64,000 nucleotides of DNA, taken from Stutzerimonas stutzeri (GTDB lineage Bacteria > Pseudomonadota > Gammaproteobacteria > Pseudomonadales > Pseudomonadaceae). This document shows, one piece after another, positions 1-8,726 of the stretch (within the stretch, counting starts at the first letter, position 1; each line of letters starts with the position of its first letter). The translations under genes were made by a program, and so were the position numbers. The notes below the pieces were generated by a model. The model saw only the letters and a program-made list of their open reading frames with translations, did not search any database and was not told the DNA's origin. The DNA is taken from assembly GCF_024448955.1 (NCBI RefSeq), contig NZ_JAMOIH010000005.1, positions 124,001 through 188,000 on the forward strand. Direction: 5' to 3'.

Positions 1-44
1 ACGGCGATGATCACGTCGATCACTTCGGGAGTCAGCCAGTTCAT
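1..44 (-). CDS. nuoH: NADH-quinone oxidoreductase subunit H, N-terminal fragment (window edge)
   Basis: Only the first 14 codons lie in the window, reading [14 protein letters not shown]. The ATG overlaps the TGA of nuoG by four bases (ATGA), and a GGAGG sits at 52-56, eight bases upstream. Gene order nuoG-nuoH is standard for complex I operons, so the identity rests mainly on position and on this hydrophobic start. NuoH is the membrane subunit next to the quinone site; the rest of the gene lies outside the window. Confidence 0.85.
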   Translation of the reverse strand, partial: MNWLTPEVIDVIIA

Positions 45-2746
45 TGAATGGCCTCCAGTTCAGTGGCCAGGCAGGTGCTGTTCAGTACCGGAATGCCTTC
101 GAGGCCGACCGGCAGCCCGACCAGGCCGAGGCCCAGTGATTCATCGATACGCACCGGCAGCTGCAGGTGCCGATCAGCGATCCGCAGGCTGATCGGCTCG
201 CCTTCAACCACGCCAAGGCGCTGGGCTTCGGCTTCGGCCAGGGCGACATAGGGCTGCGGGATGCGGCTCTGGATAGGTGCGGCGAGCGCCGTGGTCTCTT
301 CGCTGCCGAACAGATGATGCAGCGGCACCACCTGCCAGCTGCCGAGTGCGGGGGCGAAGGCGGCGGGCGCGGTTTTCCAGGCCAGGTCCTGACGAACGTC
401 GTCGAGCAGGCGCACACCCGGGTCACCGGCACGCAGGTGGCCGCCGACTTCGTCCTGGAACTTGTTCCAGGCCTGCGGCGAGTTCCAGCCCGGCGACCAG
501 GCGAAGGGGATCTGCTGGCGGTCCTCGGCGCTGCCGGAATAGCCTTCCATGGAGTAGGCGAACGGCGAGTCCTGGTCCTGCGGCTGACGCGGTTCGTGCA
601 CGCTGATGTTGGCGCGCATGGCGGTACGGCCGCTGTAGCGCAGCGGCTCGCGGGCCATTTTCAGGCCCTTGATGCGGAACGAGGAAAGCGGCGCAGCGGC
701 CAGAATACCCTGCAGTTGCGGGTTGGCCGCGGCGCAATCGGCGGTGGCCTGATCCAGGTTGGTCCAGTCCACGGCCTTGCCCTGCAGCGTGCATTGCAGC
801 GCGTGCATCCAGCGCCAGCCTTCGCGTACCAGTATCTTGCCGTCGTAATAGCTGGGCTCGAAGACCTGGAAGAAACGCTGCGCGCGCCCTTCCTGGCTGA
901 CCAGGGTGCCGTCGGCTTCGGCGAAGCTGGCGGCCGAGAGCACTAGATGGGCCTTGGCGGTGGTGGCGGTCTGCTGGTGATCGGCGACGATTACGGCCTG
1001 GGCGGCGGCCAGGGCCTTGTCCACCTTGGCCTGATCGGCGCGGCGGTAGAGGTCGTTTTCCAGCACGATCACGGCCTCAGCCTCTCCGGTGATCAGCGCA
1101 TCCAGCGCGGCATCCACGGATTCGCCACCGAGCAGCGCCACGCCGAGGCTGTTGGCTTCCGGCACGACGAGGCTGAGGGAGGCGCTCTTCTCGCGGTTCT
1201 TCAGCGCCTGGGCAATGTTGCCGGCGGCTTCGATCAGGCTTTTCTCGCCCAGCGAAGCGCCGCTGATCAGCAAAGGACGCTTGGCGGCGAGCAGGGCGTC
1301 GGCGACCTGCTGCACCAGCTCGCGGGCTTCGGCTTCCAGGCCATCCACCGCCGGCGCGCTGGGGTCGATGGCGTGGGCCACGGCGAAACCAAGACGGGCC
1401 AGATCGACCGGTGCGGCATGCACACTCTGCTCGGCGATGTCGTCGAGACGGGTTTCGCTGACGCTGGCGATGAACACCGGATGCAGGGCGTTCTGGGCAA
1501 CGTTCTGCACCGCCGCCACGTGCCAGTCCTGGATCTTCATCGAGGCGGCGATCTCGGTGGCCTTGCCTTTCGCAGCCTGGCGCACGGCCAGGGCCATGCG
1601 GGCAGCGGTCTGGGTCAGGTCTTCGCCGAGGATGAACACGGCATCGTGGCTTTCGATGTCGCGCATCGTCGGCACCGGCAGCGGGCCGTTCTGCAGCAGT
1701 TGGCGGATCAGCCGGATATTCTCCAGCTCGGCGGCGGCGATGCCGCTGTAGAAGTTTTCCGCGCCGACCAGCGCACGCAGGGCGTGGTTGCTTTCCAAGC
1801 TGGCGCGTGGCGAGCCGATGCCGATCACGCGCTTGCCGCGCAGCAGCTCGGCGGCACTGTCCAGGGCGGCGTCGATGCCGAGCCTGTCCGCGCCCAGCAG
1901 CGGCTGGCGTGGGCGATCACTGCGGTTGACGTAGCCATAGCCGAAGCGCCCGCGGTCGCAGAGGAAGTAGTGGTTCACTTCGCCATTGAAACGGTTCTCG
2001 ATGCGGCGGATTTCGCCGTAGCGCTCGCCGGGGCTGATGTTGCAGCCGGACGCGCAGCCATGACAGATGCTCGGCGCGAACTGCATGTCCCACTTGCGGT
2101 TGTAGCGCTCCGAATGAGTCTTGTCGGTGAACACGCCGGTGGGGCAGACCTCGGTGAGGTTGCCGGAGAATTCACTTTCCAGCACGCCGTCTTCGACACG
2201 GCCGAAATAGACGTTGTCGTGGGCGCCGAATACGCCGAGGTCGGTGCCGCCGGCGTAGTCCTTGTAGTAGCGCGTGCAGCGGTAGCAAGCGATGCAGCGG
2301 TTCATCTCATGGGCGATGAACGGGCCGAGTTCCTGGTTCTGGTGGGTGCGCTTGGTGAAGCGATAACGGCGCTGGTTGTGGCCGGTCATCACCGTCATGT
2401 CCTGCAGATGGCAGTGACCGCCTTCCTCGCACACCGGGCAGTCGTGCGGGTGGTTGATCATCAGCCACTCCACCACGCTGGCGCGGAAGGCCTTGGCTTC
2501 CTCGTCGTCGATGGATATCCAGCTGTTGTCTGTGGCGGGCGTCATGCAGGACATGACCAGCCGGCCGCGGGTGTCGTTCTCGTCGCTGTACTGCTTGACC
2601 GCGCACTGGCGGCAGGCGCCGACGCTGCCAAGCGCCGGGTGCCAGCAGAAATAGGGGACATCGAGGCCGAGCGACAGACAGGCCTGCAGCAGGTTGTCCG
2701 CCCCATCGACTTCGTAGTCTTTGCCGTCTACGTGGATAGTGGCCAT
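41..2746 (-). CDS. nuoG: NADH-quinone oxidoreductase subunit G
   Basis: Large peripheral-arm subunit of complex I (901 aa, usual size for Pseudomonas). The N-terminal ferredoxin-like domain carries a [2Fe-2S] set at C34, C45, C48 and C67. It is followed by a cysteine/histidine cluster region ([12 protein letters not shown] and [11 protein letters not shown], about 100-155) and a further cluster [10 protein letters not shown] (about 228-237) of the extra N7 type. The remainder is the molybdopterin-oxidoreductase-like fold, which binds no Mo cofactor in this family. It passes electrons from NuoF towards NuoB. It lies in the nuo operon, 133 bases after nuoF, an unusually long gap that contains a large inverted repeat. 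A GAGAAG stands before the ATG. Confidence 0.97.
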   Translation of the reverse strand: MATIHVDGKDYEVDGADNLLQACLSLGLDVPYFCWHPALGSVGACRQCAVKQYSDENDTRGRLVMSCMTPATDNSWISIDDEEAKAFRASVVEWLMINHPHDCPVCEEGGHCHLQDMTVMTGHNQRRYRFTKRTHQNQELGPFIAHEMNRCIACYRCTRYYKDYAGGTDLGVFGAHDNVYFGRVEDGVLESEFSGNLTEVCPTGVFTDKTHSERYNRKWDMQFAPSICHGCASGCNISPGERYGEIRRIENRFNGEVNHYFLCDRGRFGYGYVNRSDRPRQPLLGADRLGIDAALDSAAELLRGKRVIGIGSPRASLESNHALRALVGAENFYSGIAAAELENIRLIRQLLQNGPLPVPTMRDIESHDAVFILGEDLTQTAARMALAVRQAAKGKATEIAASMKIQDWHVAAVQNVAQNALHPVFIASVSETRLDDIAEQSVHAAPVDLARLGFAVAHAIDPSAPAVDGLEAEARELVQQVADALLAAKRPLLISGASLGEKSLIEAAGNIAQALKNREKSASLSLVVPEANSLGVALLGGESVDAALDALITGEAEAVIVLENDLYRRADQAKVDKALAAAQAVIVADHQQTATTAKAHLVLSAASFAEADGTLVSQEGRAQRFFQVFEPSYYDGKILVREGWRWMHALQCTLQGKAVDWTNLDQATADCAAANPQLQGILAAAPLSSFRIKGLKMAREPLRYSGRTAMRANISVHEPRQPQDQDSPFAYSMEGYSGSAEDRQQIPFAWSPGWNSPQAWNKFQDEVGGHLRAGDPGVRLLDDVRQDLAWKTAPAAFAPALGSWQVVPLHHLFGSEETTALAAPIQSRIPQPYVALAEAEAQRLGVVEGEPISLRIADRHLQLPVRIDESLGLGLVGLPVGLEGIPVLNSTCLATELEAIQ

Positions 2747-2800
2747 TTCTAGGTCTTCTCATCCCGCTTGCGCGGGTTTGGCTAATAGGAAACTTTTTCC

Positions 2801-2866
2801 GCTGAAGGTCGAGATCAGGGCTGGACGAGGCCGTACGGCTCGTTCGTCCAGCGTTCAGCCTTCAGC
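2801..2866. repeat. Large imperfect inverted repeat between nuoF and nuoG
   Basis: Nested arms are GCTGAAGG (2801-2808) with CCTTCAGC (2859-2866), GCTGGACGA (2820-2828) with TCGTCCAGC (2844-2852), and GCCG/CGGC (2830-2839) at the tip. On the minus strand this folds as one long hairpin in the polycistronic nuo mRNA. There is no clear U-run, so it looks more like an mRNA stability or processing element than a terminator. Function is inference. Confidence 0.6.
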
Positions 2867-2879
2867 GTCTTTCAATTCT

Positions 2880-4226
2880 TCATGCCGGCTGCGGAGGCGC
2901 GGTTGCCGCCTGGGCGACACCCGCCTCGAATTCGTCCCGGAAGTACTTGATCGCGGCGCCCAGCGGCTCTACCGCGCCGGGTGCGTGGGCGCAGAAGGTC
3001 TTGCCCGGGCCGAGGAAGTCCACCAGCCGCAGCAGGATGTCCAGGTCCTGGCGCGTGCCCTGGCCGCGCTCCAGTGCGCGCAGGGTCTTCACGCTCCAGG
3101 GCAGGCCGTCACGGCACGGCGTGCACCAGCCGCAGGATTCGCGGGCAAAGAACTCTTCCATGTTGCGCAGCAGCGAGACCATGCTAACGGTGTGGTCGAC
3201 GGCCAGCGCCAGGCCGGTGCCCATGCGCGTGCCGACCTTGGCGATGCCGCCGGCGTACATCTGCGCCTCGAGGTGCTCGGGCAACAGGAAACCGGTGCCG
3301 GCGCCGCCGGGCTGCCAGCATTTGAGGGTGTAGCCATCCTTCATGCCGCCGGCGTAGTCCTCGAAGAGCTCGCGCGCGGTGATGCCGAAGGGCAATTCCC
3401 AGATGCCGGGGGTCTTCACCTTGCCGGAGAAGCCCATCAGCTTGCTGCCGTGGTCTTCGCTGCCGGGGCGCGCCAGCGACTTGTACCACTCCACGCCGTT
3501 GCCGATGATTGCCGGCACGTTGCACAGGGTCTCGACGTTGTTGACGCAGGTTGGCTTGCCCCAGACGCCGACAGCGGCGGGGAAGGGCGGCTTGGCGCGG
3601 GGGTTGGCTCGACGGCCTTCCAGCGAGTTGATCAGCGCGGTTTCCTCGCCGCAGATGTAGCGGCCGGCGCCGGTATGCACGAACAGCTCGAAATCGAAGC
3701 CCGAGCCCAGAATGTTCTTGCCCAGCAGGCCGGCGGCCTTGGCTTCGTCGATGGCGCGGTTGAGATTGCGTGCCGCGTCGACGTATTCGCCGCGCAGGAA
3801 GATGTAGCCGCGATAGGCCTTGAGCGCGCGGGCGCTGATGATCATGCCTTCCACCAGCAGGTGTGGCAGCTGCTCCATCAGCAGGCGATCCTTCCAGGTG
3901 TTGGGCTCCATCTCGTCCGCGTTGCACAGCAGGTAGCGGATGTTCAGCGATTCGTCGGTGGGCATCAGGCCCCACTTCACGCCCGTGGGGAAGCCGGCGC
4001 CGCCACGGCCCTTGAGGCCGGATTCCTTCACCGTTTGCACGATATCGGCCTGGGCCATGTCGGCCAGCGCCTTGCGCAGCGCGTCGTAGCCGTTCTTCTG
4101 GCGATACTCGTCGAGCCATACCGGCTGGCCGTCGTCGCGCAGGCGCCAGGTCAGCGGATGGGTTTCTTCGCTACGGGCAATGCGGTTGGCCGGGCCGATG
4201 GATGCCAATTGCTTCATGGTGCTCAT
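2880..4226 (-). CDS. nuoF: NADH-quinone oxidoreductase subunit F
   Basis: NADH-binding subunit of complex I (448 aa), which takes hydride from NADH on FMN and feeds the iron-sulfur chain. Visible are the glycine-rich nucleotide/FMN motif [10 protein letters not shown] near residue 75, the GEETAL segment near 190, and the N3 [4Fe-4S] ligands CGWCTPC near 360 plus FCAHAPGA near 403. Its start codon overlaps the nuoE stop (ATGA), so the two are translationally coupled. The C-terminus ends in an Ala/Pro-rich tail with no motif. Confidence 0.97.
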   Translation of the reverse strand: MSTMKQLASIGPANRIARSEETHPLTWRLRDDGQPVWLDEYRQKNGYDALRKALADMAQADIVQTVKESGLKGRGGAGFPTGVKWGLMPTDESLNIRYLLCNADEMEPNTWKDRLLMEQLPHLLVEGMIISARALKAYRGYIFLRGEYVDAARNLNRAIDEAKAAGLLGKNILGSGFDFELFVHTGAGRYICGEETALINSLEGRRANPRAKPPFPAAVGVWGKPTCVNNVETLCNVPAIIGNGVEWYKSLARPGSEDHGSKLMGFSGKVKTPGIWELPFGITARELFEDYAGGMKDGYTLKCWQPGGAGTGFLLPEHLEAQMYAGGIAKVGTRMGTGLALAVDHTVSMVSLLRNMEEFFARESCGWCTPCRDGLPWSVKTLRALERGQGTRQDLDILLRLVDFLGPGKTFCAHAPGAVEPLGAAIKYFRDEFEAGVAQAATAPPQPA

Positions 4227-4717
4227 TGAAAGGCCTCCAGCAACTGGGCGACGCCACCGGGCTGAACGTCACCGAAGGTGTCGTCGTCGATCATCAGCGC
4301 CGGGGCCTTGTCGCAGTTGCCCAGGCAGCACACCGGAATCAGGGTGAAGCGGCCATCGGCGGAAGTCTGGCCGGGCTCAATGCCGATTTCATTCCTGATG
4401 CTGTCCAGCACGTTTTCATGGCCGCCGATGTAGCAGGTCATGCTGTCGCAGACGCGGATGATGTGGCGGCCCACCGGCACGCGGAAGATCTGACTATAGA
4501 AGGTGGCCACGCCTTCGACGTCGCTGGCCGGGATGCCGAGGATCTCGCCGATGGCATCGCAGGCGCCGTCCGGCACCCAGCCGCGGGCCTTCTGCACGAT
4601 CTTCAGGGCTTCGATGCTGGCCGCGCGCGGGTCTTCGTAATGGTGCATTTCGTGCTCGATGGCCGAGCGTTCGGTTTCGCTGAGGACGAAACGGTCAGTC
4701 TTGATCAGAGTGCTCAT
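4223..4717 (-). CDS. nuoE: NADH-quinone oxidoreductase subunit E
   Basis: Thioredoxin-like [2Fe-2S] subunit of the complex I NADH dehydrogenase module (164 aa). The four cluster cysteines sit in CDSMTC and CCLGNC, separated by about 40 residues as in the family. It begins one base after nuoCD ends and overlaps nuoF by four bases, so it is in the middle of a tightly packed operon. It works with NuoF and NuoG. Confidence 0.97.
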   Translation of the reverse strand: MSTLIKTDRFVLSETERSAIEHEMHHYEDPRAASIEALKIVQKARGWVPDGACDAIGEILGIPASDVEGVATFYSQIFRVPVGRHIIRVCDSMTCYIGGHENVLDSIRNEIGIEPGQTSADGRFTLIPVCCLGNCDKAPALMIDDDTFGDVQPGGVAQLLEAFQ

Positions 4718-4718
4718 A

Positions 4719-6500
4719 TCAGCGGTCCACGTCGGCCATAACGAAATCGATGCTGCCCAGATAGGCGATCAGGTCCGGGATCATGCTGCCGCGGATCACC
4801 GAGGGGATCTGCTGCAGATGCGGGAAGCTGGGCGTGCGGATGCGCGTGCGGTAGCTCATGGTGCTGCCGTCGCTGGTCAGGTAATAGCTGTTGATGCCCT
4901 TGGTCGCTTCGATCATCTGGAAGCTCTCGTTGGCCGGCATCACCGGACCCCAGGACACCTGCAGGAAGTGCGTGATCAGGGTTTCGATGTGCTCCAGCGT
5001 GCGCTCTTTCGGCGGCGGCGTGGTCAGCGGGTGATCGGCCTTGTAGGGGCCTTCGGGCATGTGTTTGAGGCACTGTTCGATAATCTTCAGGCTCTCGCGC
5101 ATTTCGCCCATCTTGACCATACAACGGTCATAGGCGTCGCCGTTGACGGCCAGTGGCACTTCGAAATCGAAATGCTGATAGCCGGAGTAGGGTCGCGCCT
5201 TGCGGATGTCGAAGTCGAGACCGGTGGCGCGCAGGCCGGCACCGGTGACGCCCCATTCCAGGGCCTCTTTGGTGTTGTACGACGCGACGCCTTTGGTACG
5301 ACCGATCAGGATGCTGTTCTTCAGCGCGGCCTTTTCGTATTCCTTCAGGCGTTTGGGCATCCAGTCGAGAAATTCGCGAACCAGCTTGTCCCAGCCGCGC
5401 GGCAGATCGTGCGCGACGCCGCCGATGCGGTACCAGGCCGGGTGCATACGGAACCCGGTGATGGCTTCGATGACCTTGTAGGCGCGCTGGCGGTCGGTGA
5501 AGGTGAAGAACACCGGCGTCATCGCGCCGACGTCCTGGATGTAGGTACCCAGGTACAGCAGGTGGTTCTGGATACGGAAGAACTCGGCCATCATCACGCG
5601 GATGAAGTCGACGCGGTCCGGCACGGTGATGCCGGCCAGTTTCTCCACCGCCAGCACGTAGGGCAGGTTGTTCATTACCCCGCCGAGGTAGTCGATGCGG
5701 TCGGTGTAGGGGATGAAGCTGTGCCAGCTCTGGCGCTCGGCCATCTTTTCGGCGCCACGGTGGTGGTAGCCGATCTCCGGCACGCAATCGAGGATTTCCT
5801 CGCCATCGAGCTGCAAGATGATGCGGAAAGCGCCATGGGCCGAAGGGTGGTTGGGGCCGAGGTTGAGGAACATGTAGTCCTCGTGCTCGCTGTGGCGCTG
5901 CATGCCCCAGTCCTCGGGTTTGAAGCGCAGGGCTTCCTGCTCCAGGTCCTGCTTGGCGGCATTCAGGCTGTAGGGATCGAACTCGGTGGCGCGCGCCGGG
6001 TAGTCCTTGCGCAGCGGATGGCCTTCCCAGGTCGGCGGCATCAGCATGCGGGTGAGGAACGGGTGGCCATCGAAGGTGATGCCGAACATGTCCCAGATTT
6101 CGCGCTCGTACCAGTTGGCGTTGGGCCAGACGGAGACGGCGGTGGGCAGGTTCATGTCGCCTTCGCGGAGCGCGACCTTGATCATCACATCGCTGTTTCG
6201 CTCCAGCGACATCAGGTGATAGAAGACGCTGAAATCAGCGGCAGGCAGGCCACGTCGCTGGGTGCGCAGGCGCTCGTCGGTGGCGCTCAGGTCGTAGAGC
6301 ATCACGTAGGGCTTGCTGACCTGGCGCAGGAAACTCAGCACTTCGATGAGCTTTTCGCGGGGTACCCAGAGCACCGGCATGCCGGTCAGGCTGGGTTGCA
6401 GCGTGAAGGTCTCGGCGCCGAAGCGCGCGTTCAGTTCGACGACGATATCCTGGTCGTCAGCCTTGTAGGGCGGGATGTACAGAGCATTGCCTGCAGTCAT
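4719..6500 (-). CDS. nuoC: NADH-quinone oxidoreductase subunit C/D fusion
   Basis: Single 593-aa polypeptide that joins the 30-kDa (NuoC, about residues 1-190) and 49-kDa (NuoD, about 200-593) subunits of complex I, as in E. coli and Pseudomonas. The NuoD part begins around [12 protein letters not shown], the loop lining the quinone pocket, and ends in the conserved DFVMADVDR. The fusion is typical of gammaproteobacteria and helps place the organism. It is 62 bases downstream of nuoB. Also called nuoCD. Confidence 0.97.
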   Translation of the reverse strand: MTAGNALYIPPYKADDQDIVVELNARFGAETFTLQPSLTGMPVLWVPREKLIEVLSFLRQVSKPYVMLYDLSATDERLRTQRRGLPAADFSVFYHLMSLERNSDVMIKVALREGDMNLPTAVSVWPNANWYEREIWDMFGITFDGHPFLTRMLMPPTWEGHPLRKDYPARATEFDPYSLNAAKQDLEQEALRFKPEDWGMQRHSEHEDYMFLNLGPNHPSAHGAFRIILQLDGEEILDCVPEIGYHHRGAEKMAERQSWHSFIPYTDRIDYLGGVMNNLPYVLAVEKLAGITVPDRVDFIRVMMAEFFRIQNHLLYLGTYIQDVGAMTPVFFTFTDRQRAYKVIEAITGFRMHPAWYRIGGVAHDLPRGWDKLVREFLDWMPKRLKEYEKAALKNSILIGRTKGVASYNTKEALEWGVTGAGLRATGLDFDIRKARPYSGYQHFDFEVPLAVNGDAYDRCMVKMGEMRESLKIIEQCLKHMPEGPYKADHPLTTPPPKERTLEHIETLITHFLQVSWGPVMPANESFQMIEATKGINSYYLTSDGSTMSYRTRIRTPSFPHLQQIPSVIRGSMIPDLIAYLGSIDFVMADVDR

Positions 6501-6562
6501 GATCTCGGTCGCTTTCGGTCAACGTTTGGGTGTGGAGAGGCCTTCCGGATGGAAAGCCGGGC

Positions 6563-7237
6563 TCACACGTCGTCGGGGCTGCGCAGGTTGGTGACCTGGA
6601 TACGCTGTTCGCGTCGCTGTTCCTTCTGCGACGGCATTTCGGCGCGATAGACGCCTTGATCACCGACGACCCAGGAAAGCGGGCGGCGCTCCTTGCCGAT
6701 GGACTCCTGCAACAATTGCAAGCCTTGCAGGAACGCCTCGGGGCGGGGCGGGCAGCCGGGTATGTACACGTCCACGGGGAGGAACTTGTCGACCCCCTGA
6801 ACGACCGAGTAAATGTCGTACATACCACCGGAATTGGCGCACGAACCCATGGAAATGACCCACTTGGGTTCGAGCATCTGTTCGTACAGGCGCTGGATGA
6901 TCGGCGCCATCTTGATGAAGCAGGTGCCGGCAATGACCATGAAATCGGCCTGGCGCGGCGAAGCACGGATTACTTCAGCACCGAAGCGGGCGATGTCATG
7001 AGGCGCGGTGAAGGCCGTGGTCATCTCCACATAGCAGCACGACAGGCCGAAGTTGTACGGCCAGAGGGAGTTCTTGCGCCCCCAGTTGACCGCGCCACTC
7101 AGCACGTCTTCCAGTTTGCCCATGTAGATGTTGCGATGAACCTGGTCTTCTAATGGATCGGCAACAGTCTCCTGCTGGCCGATCGGATAACGGTCATTGA
7201 CCGCATCCGGATCGATCCGGGTAAGTTTGTATTGCAT
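6563..7237 (-). CDS. nuoB: NADH-quinone oxidoreductase subunit B
   Basis: 224-aa subunit carrying cluster N2, the last [4Fe-4S] centre before quinone. The ligands are visible as the tandem cysteines of GLSCCYVEM, then [18 protein letters not shown] and [11 protein letters not shown]. It starts ten bases after nuoA ends, so it is co-transcribed. The C-terminal tail after about residue 195 is charged (EQRREQR), as commonly seen in Pseudomonas. Confidence 0.97.
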   Translation of the reverse strand: MQYKLTRIDPDAVNDRYPIGQQETVADPLEDQVHRNIYMGKLEDVLSGAVNWGRKNSLWPYNFGLSCCYVEMTTAFTAPHDIARFGAEVIRASPRQADFMVIAGTCFIKMAPIIQRLYEQMLEPKWVISMGSCANSGGMYDIYSVVQGVDKFLPVDVYIPGCPPRPEAFLQGLQLLQESIGKERRPLSWVVGDQGVYRAEMPSQKEQRREQRIQVTNLRSPDDV

Positions 7238-7247
7238 GTGAAGAGCC

Positions 7248-7655
7248 TCATTGTTTTAGCTTCGCCTGTCGCTCGCGACGGCTGGATGGCGCCCAATCGA
7301 GCGCACCCACCCGCCAAAGGTAGACAAGACCCGCCAACAGAATTGCTATGAATACGGTAGCTTCAATGAGGCCCGCCCAGCCGCTTTCGCGCACCGAGAC
7401 AGCCCAGGCAAAGAGATATAGGGCTTCAACGTCGAAGATCACGAAGAGCATCGCGACCAGATAGAATTTTGCGGAGAAACGCAGCCGGGCGTTGCCCGTG
7501 GGGAGAATGCCTGACTCGAAGGGCTCGTTCTTGGCGCGGCCCCAGGCCTTACTGCCAAGCAGGCTGGATACGCCGAGCATGAATGCGCAGAGTGCGATAA
7601 CGCCGAGAACGAATACTGCGAAGCCCCAATTATGGGACAGAGATACATCAGGCAT
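7248..7655 (-). CDS. nuoA: NADH-quinone oxidoreductase subunit A
   Basis: Small membrane subunit (135 aa, three predicted transmembrane helices) and the first gene of the operon. The conserved FESGILPTG loop and the FDVEALYLF motif are visible. I placed the start at [10 protein letters not shown] because AAGGGG lies seven bases upstream. A longer frame upstream of it has no recognisable family sequence and would run into the promoter region. Confidence 0.95.
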   Translation of the reverse strand: MPDVSLSHNWGFAVFVLGVIALCAFMLGVSSLLGSKAWGRAKNEPFESGILPTGNARLRFSAKFYLVAMLFVIFDVEALYLFAWAVSVRESGWAGLIEATVFIAILLAGLVYLWRVGALDWAPSSRRERQAKLKQ

Positions 7656-7762
7656 GCCGGGCCCCTTAGCGGAACGGCTTATGTATGTCCAGCTTGCGAC
7701 AGCGACCAAGCGTCGCAACTCCTAATGGCCGGGCATTCTATGCCTATGAAAAGTTTAAGTAC

Positions 7763-7818
7763 ATGTTTCTACATGAAACATATTGAAGTATTTCTGACGT
7801 TTATTTGATGTCACTCAA
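7763..7818 (-). promoter_or_regulatory. Candidate ANR/FNR-dependent nuo promoter
   Basis: On the minus strand TTGAGTGACATCAA (7818-7805) matches the FNR/ANR consensus TTGAT-N4-ATCAA at nine of ten positions. Exactly 22 bases further on is TATGTT (7782-7777), which fits a -10 element of a class II site centred at -41.5. This would put the start near 7770, about 115 bases upstream of nuoA. A 7+5+7 inverted repeat (ATGTTTC/GAAACAT, 7763-7781) overlaps the -10. Geometry is seen in the sequence; control by ANR is inference. Confidence 0.5.
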
Positions 7819-7915
7819 TAATTGCAGGCCGCGAAACGGCGCCGGGCCGGCCTTCTGCAGAGGCAGTGACCGGCTGTCGCAATCTTCGCGTGGTTGGGCC
7901 TGTGCATCTGTTTAC

Positions 7916-8653
7916 TTATGCTACGCAGTCATCGAGCATGGCCTTCGTGTACGCAGCAACCTCACCGATTACGAGAATTGCCGGACTTTTTAGCTGAAAG
8001 GCCAGGGCATCGCGGCACATGTCCGCCAGGCTGGAGCGGCATTCGCGTTGCTGCGTAAGGGAGGCGTTTTCGATCATCGCGACGGCGGTCCACGCCGGCA
8101 GACCGCCTTCGATCAGGCCAGCCTGTACCTGATGCAGGCTGCTGACGCCCATGTAGACGACCAGTGTCGTGCCGGTTTTCGCCAGCGCGTGCCACTCGGG
8201 ACTGCTGTTATCCAGCGTATGTGCTGTAACCAAGGTAACGCCACGGGCGACGCCGCGATGGGTCAGCGAAATACCGCATTGAGTCGCGCCGGCAAGGCCT
8301 GCGGTTATGCCATTGACGATCTCCGCTTCGACGCCACGCTCCGCCAGCCATTCCGCTTCTTCACCGCCGCGTCCGAAAATGCACGGATCGCCGCCTTTCA
8401 GGCGCACCACACACTTGCCCTGGCGCGCGTAGCGCAACATCAATCGATGGATGAAGGCCTGTGGCGTCGAGCGGCAACCGCCGCGCTTGCCCACTGGGAT
8501 GACCCGTGCGTTCGGGCAGTGTTCGAGCACGGCGGGATTGACTAAGTCGTCGATCAGCACCACCTGCGCCTCGCCCATGGCCCGCACGGCCTTGAGCGTC
8601 AATAGTTCCGGATCACCGGGACCTGCTCCCACCAGCCATACTTTTGCGCTCAT
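7916..8653 (-). CDS. cobA: Uroporphyrinogen-III C-methyltransferase
   Basis: SAM-dependent SUMT that makes precorrin-2, the precursor of sirohaem (the cofactor of assimilatory nitrite and sulfite reductases) and of B12. The tetrapyrrole methylase signatures VGAGPGDPELLTLKA at the N-terminus and GGDPCIFGRGGEE near residue 85 are clear. About 245 aa, so it is the stand-alone form and not the CysG fusion. The start MSAKVWL was chosen over an upstream ATG because family members begin just before the glycine motif. It follows the nitrate reductase by 73 bases, the same neighbourhood as in other pseudomonads. Confidence 0.93.
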   Translation of the reverse strand: MSAKVWLVGAGPGDPELLTLKAVRAMGEAQVVLIDDLVNPAVLEHCPNARVIPVGKRGGCRSTPQAFIHRLMLRYARQGKCVVRLKGGDPCIFGRGGEEAEWLAERGVEAEIVNGITAGLAGATQCGISLTHRGVARGVTLVTAHTLDNSSPEWHALAKTGTTLVVYMGVSSLHQVQAGLIEGGLPAWTAVAMIENASLTQQRECRSSLADMCRDALAFQLKSPAILVIGEVAAYTKAMLDDCVA

Positions 8654-8726
8654 GTGTCTATCTCTCATGCTGCTTCGATCATGCTGACGATGCGCTATGC
8701 ATCGCCTGTTCCGTCGTGGTTGTCGT

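Noticed and set aside
947..6650. Three long plus-strand open frames (947-2752, 2721-4229, 4659-6650) opposite the nuo genes
   Set aside because: They are antisense to clearly recognised nuo genes, rich in Gly/Ala/His/Val as expected from GC-rich codon shadows, and have no family match or ribosome site.
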